From assembly GCA_018333535.1 (NCBI GenBank), contig JAGXTA010000145.1, forward strand, positions 1 through 34,636: a stretch of DNA of 34,636 nt, read 5' to 3'. This document shows, in pieces, positions 1 through 4,934 of the stretch; positions within the stretch are counted from its first letter, which is position 1; each line of letters begins with the position of its first letter. This DNA is from Deltaproteobacteria bacterium. GTDB taxonomy: Bacteria > Desulfobacterota > BSN033 > UBA1163. A program made the position numbers and the translations under genes. The notes below the pieces were generated by a model. It was given only the letters and a program-made list of their open reading frames with translations. It was not told the origin of the DNA and ran no database searches.

Positions 1-60
1 TGCTCCTGGAGAACGTTATACAACATTGTTGAATCTGACGCCAGCTTTTTCTTTATTCGG

Positions 61-87
61 TTGTCAAAGAGCTTTTTTCAAAGAGCT
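61..87 (-). promoter_or_regulatory. Twin boxA-like motifs near left edge
   Basis: Read on the minus strand, GCTCTTTGAAAA (from 86 to 75) is followed by GCTCTTTGACAA (from 72 to 61). On the plus strand this is a direct repeat of TCAAAGAGCT at 64-73 and 78-87. Both resemble the boxA antitermination element of rRNA operon leaders. If so, an rRNA or other antiterminated transcript would lie left of the window. No rRNA sequence is visible in the remaining 60 bases, so this is motif similarity only. Confidence 0.3.
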
Positions 88-125
88 AAAGTGTTACAAT
101 TGCTTAAATTCTTTAGCTATAGTTT

Positions 126-392
126 TCACGCAGGTTTCAGGTTTAATCTCTTCCTCTTCTCAATGATTTCTTCTCCCGCCAGCAGGTTGACTGCTTTGCG
201 GTAGGCATCAGCGATCGTTTTCTGAATGCGTGCCGCCTGGTTAACAGTTCCTGCCTCGACACCGCATGCGGCGCATATATACTGTTCTACCGGAACGATT
301 ATTTTGACACCACGGAAAGTCATTCTCTTTTTGGCTCTCCTCAACACCATTTTCCCATGCCCACCCGGGCAATCCATTCCTGCTTCTTTCAT
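126..392 (-). CDS. YgiT/MqsA-type zinc-finger protein, apparently lacking its HTH domain
   Basis: The 88-residue protein resembles the N-terminal zinc-binding half of MqsA/YgiT-type antitoxin regulators. It has a Cys/His pair near the start (CPGGH), a CxxC (CAAC) about 35 residues later, and the helix leading into GEEIIEKRKRLNLKP, where the family normally begins its helix-turn-helix. The frame stops there, so the DNA-binding domain is missing. No continuation shows in the other minus-strand frames toward position 1. The ATG at 392 is preferred over the one at 407 because GAGGG lies six bases upstream of it. No toxin gene is adjacent. It could be a short stand-alone YgiT-type protein or a decayed antitoxin. 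Confidence 0.6.
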   Translation of the reverse strand: MKEAGMDCPGGHGKMVLRRAKKRMTFRGVKIIVPVEQYICAACGVEAGTVNQAARIQKTIADAYRKAVNLLAGEEIIEKRKRLNLKPA

Positions 393-433
393 TTTATTCC
401 CTCTCATCCGAGGACAACTTTTCCACCTCCACC

Positions 434-463
434 CTCGCCCTCTCCCATCGAAGGGGGAGGGGA
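434..463. repeat. CCCTCTCCC/GGGGGAGGG intergenic hairpin repeat
   Basis: A C-rich arm (CCCTCTCCC) and a G-rich arm (GGGGGAGGGG) form a hairpin in the gap between the zinc-finger gene and the DUF2905 gene. The core GGGAGGGGATTRAKGGG recurs near 33466-33490, so this is a dispersed intergenic repeat. No gene is recognisable in 408-563. Confidence 0.5.
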
Positions 464-563
464 TTAATGGGGAAATTTCAACTATCTGTAATTAGTGTTA
501 TTTTTTAGACCTAACTGGGTTGGATGTCAATTATAAAAATCAGGGATTGCAGATTGGGTGAAA

Positions 564-785
564 TTATTTCCGGAACAGAGCAAAGAATATTGTGATGAGA
601 AGGCTGATGAGAATGCAAGTGGCGAGGGGAAAATAGAAAGTAAACTTCTCCTTTTTAATGACGATATCTCCGGGAAGCCTTCCCACCCAGGGGATTTTAT
701 CGCCGACCATCAGAAGCAGACCCATCAATATAATAAAGACGCCCAATAGAACAAGCATCTTACCTAAAGCGCCCAATCCGAACAT
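564..785 (-). CDS. DUF2905 family small membrane protein
   Basis: This 73-residue protein matches the DUF2905 pattern: an N-terminal hydrophobic helix (about residues 8-26), a conserved centre with GDKIPWVGRLPGDI followed by a lysine-rich strand, and a second hydrophobic helix near the C terminus. The family is about 70 residues long, its function is unknown, and it is predicted to lie in the inner membrane. The ATG at 785 (MFGLG) fits family length better than the upstream ATG at 815, whose extra residues are encoded by simple repeat DNA and which has no ribosome binding site. It lies downstream of queH on the same strand, an arrangement I recall from other deltaproteobacterial-type genomes. 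Confidence 0.85.
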   Translation of the reverse strand: MFGLGALGKMLVLLGVFIILMGLLLMVGDKIPWVGRLPGDIVIKKEKFTFYFPLATCILISLLITIFFALFRK

Positions 786-790
786 ATTGC

Positions 791-928
791 CTTGAATCCT
801 AATTTCAAATGTCAAATTTCAAAGTTCAAAGGAATGTCAAACGACTAACACCGTACAAAATGAATTTCAAATGTCAAAACTCAGACACCATATTAATGTC
901 AAACCCTGAATGATTAAATATCAGAATT
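791..928. repeat. S23-type TCAAATGTCAAA simple-repeat tract (left)
   Basis: The tract is made of degenerate units such as TTTCAAATGTCAAA and TTCAAAGTTCAAA. Units of this kind typically surround genes for four-helix-bundle S23 proteins. Bases 792-810 match, inverted and with a single-base difference, the sequence at 1991-2010, so the queH-S23 gene is bracketed by inverted copies. No gene is visible inside the tract. Confidence 0.7.
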
Positions 929-1876
929 TCAACTCTTCTTCGCCAGAATGATTGAAGAAAAAATAAGCGCCAGCTCATGAGCCTCTTGCCAGAGTCTTTG
1001 GCACTCTGCTGCCTTGTGAGGATTTGCCTTTCGAATCATCCTTAGCCAGTGCTTTGTTTCTTTTGCTTCTTTCTTGCAAATTGCGATCTTATGCCTAAAA
1101 TCTTTCTTCGATTCCGCTCCGTCTGCTTCCATGTAATTCGCGCCGACACTCGTACCGGCGTCTACCAACTGACCAATGAGCGGCCGATTGATTTCATTCC
1201 TCTCAAGAGTTTTCACAAACTCAATAATCATTTCTCCAAACCTGCCAGTCCTCTCCTCTAAATCAAAAACCCTTTCGTTTGAATTTTTTATTTCATTTGA
1301 ACTTTGAACTTTATTTGACATTTGAACTTTGTCATTTGACATTTTGTTTTCTTTTAAAAACCTTTCCTTCTCACTATAGATACAACCGCAGTATTGCTGG
1401 CGATAGAGTCCCATCGCCTTGGAAACTTCCACGCCCCTCTTCCACCCTTGTCTAAAATCTTCATAATAGAAGGGAATTCCAATCTCCTTTGCCACACGCT
1501 CCCCCGTTTCTTTAATTAGAGCATGATTTTGATGTCCGCTTTCAAGAAGGGTGGTTGAAAAAGCATCGAAACCCTTATGCTTTGCCTCCTGTGCCGCTGC
1601 CTCGAGCCGGAGAGAGTAGCAATATTGACATCTTTCTTTGACGCGATGAGATACATTTCTCAAAAATTCCTCCAGTAGATACTCATCCCGATAAATGACT
1701 TTTAATCCTCCCTTATCCAAATATTGCTTCAGGGCGTCCAGCCTTTTCTGATATTCCTGATAAGGATGAATGTTGGGGTTAAAGAAATAGCCAACGACTT
1801 CATTCCCTGCTTCTCTTATTTTTTCAATGGGAGAAATAGCGCAGTTGGCACAACAGATGTGAAGGAGGACTCTCAT
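929..1876 (-). CDS. queH: Epoxyqueuosine reductase QueH fused to an S23-type four-helix-bundle protein
   Basis: Residues 1-175 are QueH, the non-cobalamin enzyme that reduces epoxyqueuosine to queuosine in tRNA. The family cysteines are all present: HICCANC (C8, C9, C12), CQYC (C83, C86) and the closing YCGC (C163, C165). Instead of stopping there, the frame runs through a repeat-encoded linker (KENKMSNDKVQMSNKVQSSNE) into a complete S23-type protein of the 23S rRNA intervening-sequence family (about residues 200-315; VGANYMEADGAESKKDFRHK is typical). S23 proteins are normally separate genes with this same low-complexity N terminus. Met179 (codon 1340-1342) could still start the S23 part alone. 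QueH activity is likely kept because all its cysteines precede the junction. The role of the tail is unknown. Confidence 0.85.
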   Translation of the reverse strand: MRVLLHICCANCAISPIEKIREAGNEVVGYFFNPNIHPYQEYQKRLDALKQYLDKGGLKVIYRDEYLLEEFLRNVSHRVKERCQYCYSLRLEAAAQEAKHKGFDAFSTTLLESGHQNHALIKETGERVAKEIGIPFYYEDFRQGWKRGVEVSKAMGLYRQQYCGCIYSEKERFLKENKMSNDKVQMSNKVQSSNEIKNSNERVFDLEERTGRFGEMIIEFVKTLERNEINRPLIGQLVDAGTSVGANYMEADGAESKKDFRHKIAICKKEAKETKHWLRMIRKANPHKAAECQRLWQEAHELALIFSSIILAKKS

Positions 1877-2010
1877 CTATTAGAATCTTAAGTTCAAATG
1901 TCAAAACCCAAATATCAAGGGAATGTCAAAGCCCGAAACTGAACTCTTTGACATTGAGACTTTGGATTTGATTTGGCATTTGAACTTTGTCATTTGAAAT
2001 TTAGGATTCA
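1877..2010. repeat. S23-type TCAAATGTCAAA simple-repeat tract (right)
   Basis: This tract fills the gap between queH and the ppsA stop codon and is built from TTCAAATGTCAAA and TTTGAACTTTGTCATTTG units. The same units encode the linker of the QueH-S23 fusion at about 1300-1345. Its right end (1991-2010) is a near-perfect inverted copy of 792-810. No gene is visible. Confidence 0.7.
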
Positions 2011-2014
2011 AAAC

Positions 2015-4498
2015 TTAACTGGCCGCTAAGGCCTTCTTTTCAGAATCTTTCCTTCTTGGAACGCCCAACTCCTTTTCGACCTGCAGGATCCTCTCCGTGG
2101 CCTTGATGACCGTATCCGGATTGAGGGAGATGCTGTCGATGCCGCACCGGACCAAAAACTCGGCGAACTCCGGATAATCGCTCGGAGCCTGTCCGCAGAT
2201 GCCGATCTTCTTGCCATTCTTCTTCACCTTTTCGATTACCCACTGAACCATCTTCTTGACAGCAGGATTTCTCTCGTCAAAGAGACGGGCGACCTTCTCC
2301 GAATCGCGATCCAGTCCCAGAATGAGCTGGGTGAGATCGTTCGACCCGATCGAAAATCCGTCAAAAATCTCGCTAAACTCTTCCGCCAGGATCACATTGC
2401 TGGGGATTTCACACATCATATAGATCTCAAGGTCTTTTTGCCCCTGTATCAAACCGTATTTCCTCATCTCCGCGATGACCAGCCTTCCCTCTTCTACGGT
2501 CCGGCAGAACGGAATCATCAACTTCACATTGGTCAGCCCCATCTCACCTCGGACCTTCTTCATCGCCAGACATTCGAGGCCAAACCCTTCCTGATAATCC
2601 TCATCGTAATAGCGTGAGGCCCCCCGATAACCGATCATGGGATTGTCTTCCACCGGCTCGAACCGGCTCCCTCCGATGAGATTCGCGTACTCGTTTGTCT
2701 TGAAATCGCTCATCCGGACGATTACATCCCTGGGATAGAAGGCCGCAGCAATTTTGGCCACTCCCTGTGCCAATCGGTCGATGAAGAAAACCTTCTTATC
2801 TTCGTAACCCACGGTCAACTGCTCGATCTCCTTTCTGACATGATCATCGTTCAATGAATCGAACTGGACAAGAGCCATGGGATGGATACGGATAACATTG
2901 TTGATGATGAATTCCAGTCGCGCCAGACCGACCCCGTCATTGGGGATGAATGAAAGATGGAAGGCATTATCCGGGTTCCCTACATTCATCATAATCCTGG
3001 TGTGGGGCTTCTCGAGATGTTCCATGTCGAAGCGTTTCACTTCATAGTCGAGGATCCCCTCAAAAACCAAGCCGGTCTCCCCTTCGGAACAGGAGACTGT
3101 GGCGCTCCGGTAATCTCCAAGAATCTCACTCCCGTTTACGGTCCCGACCACACAGGGAATGCCCAGTTCCCGGCTGATGATGGCCGCATGGCAGGTCCGG
3201 CCTCCCCGGTCGGTGACAATGCCCGCAGCGATCTTCATAATGGGTTCCCAGTCCGGATCGGTCATCTGGGTCACCAGCACCTCCCCCTTTTTAAACTGAT
3301 CGATCTCTTTTGCGCTGGAGAGGACATGGACGGGTCCAGCACCGATCTTCTCTCCGACGCTTCTCCCCTGAGCCAGGACCCTTCCCTTCTCTTTCAATAC
3401 ATAGGTCTCCAGGACATTCATATTGCGCTGAGATTTAACCGTCTCAGGCCTCGCCTGAAGGATGAAAAGCTGTTGCGTGATGCCGTCCTTTGCCCATTCG
3501 ATATCCATGGGCGTATAGTTGCCCGCCCTCTTTGAGTAATGTTCTTCGATGATCACGCCCCATTGGGCAAGCCGGATGATCTCTTCTTCCTCGAGGATGA
3601 ATTTCGATTTCTCCTGCAACGAGACCGGGATATTCTTTGTCGAACCCTCTCCTTCCATGGCATAAATCATCTTGATCTCTTTTGTCCCTAAGATCTTCTG
3701 GATGATGGGTTTATATTGTTTCTGGAGACAGGGTTTGAAGACATAAAACTCATCGGGATTGATCACTCCCTGAACAATATTCTCTCCCAGCCCATAGGAG
3801 CCGGTGATATAGACCACATGGGGAAACCCCGATTCAGTATCCATTGTAAACATCACCCCCGAGCAGGCTTTATCGGATCGCACCATCTTCTGTATCCCGA
3901 TAGAGAGGGCAACCTGAAAATGGTCAAACCCCCTGTAGGTCCTGTAGGAGATGGCCCGGTTGGTAAAGAGGGAGGCAAAACACCGTTTGCAGGCCTGAAT
4001 CAAGGCGTATTCCCCGCGAATATTGAGATAAGTCTCCTGCTGGCCTGCGAAACTCGCAGTGGGTAAATCTTCGGCTGTGGCGCTGCTCCGGACCGCCACA
4101 TCCGTATCCTCACCATACTCTTTGCATAACTTCCGGTAGGCCTTGATGATCTCTTCGACAACCCCTCTTGGAAACTCGAGGCTATAGATCAGTCTCCGGA
4201 CCCGGCTCCCCCTCTCGGAAAGGTTCTCCATATTATCCACATCGAGATCGGCGAGTATGTCCCGGATGTTCTCCCTCACGCCCGGTTTCTTCATAATATA
4301 TTGCCATTCCTGCACCGTTCCCTCGTCTAAAAAATCGTGGTAGGCATGGACCGTCACCGCAAACCCATTGGGGATGCTTACACCAAGTCCGGTCAGTTCC
4401 CGTCGCATCTCTCCCAGCGAGGCATTCTTTCCACCCACCAGGGGAAGATCATTAAGTCCGACTTCATCAAACCAGAGAACATAGGGTTTATTTCCCAT
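2015..4498 (-). CDS. ppsA: Phosphoenolpyruvate synthase (pyruvate, water dikinase)
   Basis: The enzyme converts pyruvate, ATP and water to PEP, AMP and phosphate, a gluconeogenic entry step in the cytoplasm. Order of domains: N-terminal ATP-grasp/PPDK domain (LVGGKNASLGEM, then AVRSSATAEDLPTASFAGQQ), the swivelling phosphohistidine domain with GGRTCHAAIISRELGIPCVVG (catalytic His about residue 437), and a C-terminal PEP-binding barrel with SIGSNDLTQLILGLDRD and the GICGQAPSD cysteine. The 827-residue length is slightly above the usual 790-800. The ATG at 4498 is chosen because AAGGAG lies six bases upstream. A TTG at 4513 is in frame, but that Shine-Dalgarno sequence would fall inside its coding region. 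It is divergent from ppdK. Confidence 0.96.
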   Translation of the reverse strand: MGNKPYVLWFDEVGLNDLPLVGGKNASLGEMRRELTGLGVSIPNGFAVTVHAYHDFLDEGTVQEWQYIMKKPGVRENIRDILADLDVDNMENLSERGSRVRRLIYSLEFPRGVVEEIIKAYRKLCKEYGEDTDVAVRSSATAEDLPTASFAGQQETYLNIRGEYALIQACKRCFASLFTNRAISYRTYRGFDHFQVALSIGIQKMVRSDKACSGVMFTMDTESGFPHVVYITGSYGLGENIVQGVINPDEFYVFKPCLQKQYKPIIQKILGTKEIKMIYAMEGEGSTKNIPVSLQEKSKFILEEEEIIRLAQWGVIIEEHYSKRAGNYTPMDIEWAKDGITQQLFILQARPETVKSQRNMNVLETYVLKEKGRVLAQGRSVGEKIGAGPVHVLSSAKEIDQFKKGEVLVTQMTDPDWEPIMKIAAGIVTDRGGRTCHAAIISRELGIPCVVGTVNGSEILGDYRSATVSCSEGETGLVFEGILDYEVKRFDMEHLEKPHTRIMMNVGNPDNAFHLSFIPNDGVGLARLEFIINNVIRIHPMALVQFDSLNDDHVRKEIEQLTVGYEDKKVFFIDRLAQGVAKIAAAFYPRDVIVRMSDFKTNEYANLIGGSRFEPVEDNPMIGYRGASRYYDEDYQEGFGLECLAMKKVRGEMGLTNVKLMIPFCRTVEEGRLVIAEMRKYGLIQGQKDLEIYMMCEIPSNVILAEEFSEIFDGFSIGSNDLTQLILGLDRDSEKVARLFDERNPAVKKMVQWVIEKVKKNGKKIGICGQAPSDYPEFAEFLVRCGIDSISLNPDTVIKATERILQVEKELGVPRRKDSEKKALAAS

Positions 4499-4529
4499 AT
4501 TCGGCTCCTTCAATCTCGTATTAAATAGT

Positions 4530-4669
4530 GTCTGTTTATAAACTAACTGTTTCCCAAAAGGTCGTCATTCCGGCGAAAGCCGGAATCCAGTCCTTTCAAT
4601 CCCGCCAAAGGCGGGACTGGATGCCGGATCAGGTCCGGCATGACGGAAAAGGTGCATTTATAAACAGAC
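4530..4669. mobile_element. 140-bp inverted-repeat element (MITE-like) in the ppsA leader
   Basis: Perfect 13-bp terminal inverted repeats, GTCTGTTTATAAA (4530-4542) and TTTATAAACAGAC (4657-4669), enclose a self-complementary body. The left half carries GTCATTCCGGC-GAAA-GCCGGAATCCAG and the right half CTGGATGCCGG...CCGGCATGAC, so each half is a hairpin and the two halves also pair. The body matches the element at 20672-20827. It has no coding capacity and lies between the ppsA promoter candidate and the ppsA start codon. Confidence 0.75.
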
Positions 4670-4679
4670 TTTAAATATA

Positions 4680-4708
4680 AATCTACCTAAACCCCCTGCC
4701 CTTGTCAA
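4680..4708 (-). promoter_or_regulatory. Candidate sigma70-type promoter for ppsA
   Basis: On the minus strand, TTGACA (4708 to 4703) and TAGATT (4685 to 4680) are separated by 17 bases. Transcription would start near 4673, placing the 140-bp inverted-repeat element inside the ppsA leader. The -35 box is consensus and the -10 box matches four of six positions. Confidence 0.45.
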
Positions 4709-4731
4709 GACAATTGCCCGATTCCCATAAT
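4702..4731 (+). promoter_or_regulatory. Candidate sigma70-type promoter for ppdK
   Basis: TTGTCA (4702-4707) and CATAAT (4726-4731) are separated by 18 bases. The -35 region overlaps the divergent ppsA -35 box within the 12-bp inverted sequence TTGTC-AA-GACAA (4702-4713), so one factor bound there could affect both genes. The ppdK leader would be about 195 bases and would contain the element at 4803-4926. Confidence 0.4.
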
Positions 4732-4802
4732 CCGGGAGTAAGATTGATTTTTCAGTTAAATAAATTTAATATGAATGTCGATAAGCTTAAAAGGGAGGAT
4801 TT

Positions 4803-4926
4803 ACCCCGTTAGAAGGTCTACGACCTTTCAGCGGGGAGGATTCACAGGAGGCTTTAAACTCCATGTTCGCTGCAAAAGGAATTTTATCTTAATTCCCGCT
4901 TTAAACAGCGGGTTTTCTAACGGGGT
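4803..4926. mobile_element. ACCCCGTTAGAA inverted-repeat element, copy 1, upstream of ppdK
   Basis: Perfect 12-bp ends, ACCCCGTTAGAA (4803-4814) and TTCTAACGGGGT (4915-4926), bound a 124-bp segment. Inside the right end is the hairpin CCCGCT-TTAAAC-AGCGGG followed by TTTT. A second element with the same ends and the same subterminal hairpin layout lies at 24567-24667. The right end stops eight bases before the ppdK ATG and its GGGGTG probably serves as the ribosome binding site. It could be a non-autonomous transposable element (subterminal hairpins recall IS200/IS605 or REP/RAYT elements) or a structured leader; two copies with shared ends favour a mobile repeat. Confidence 0.65.
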
Positions 4927-4934
4927 GAAAAATC

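Noticed and set aside
226-495. 89-codon plus-strand open frame opposite the zinc-finger gene
   Set aside because: Antisense to a recognisable zinc-finger protein and it runs into repeat sequence.
791-2010. CRISPR array in the repeat-rich region
   Set aside because: The repeats are short, degenerate and irregularly spaced without unique spacers of constant length; no cas genes are present.
2957-3535. Plus-strand open frame (192 codons) inside ppsA
   Set aside because: Antisense to conserved ppsA motifs, no recognisable domain; a shadow frame.
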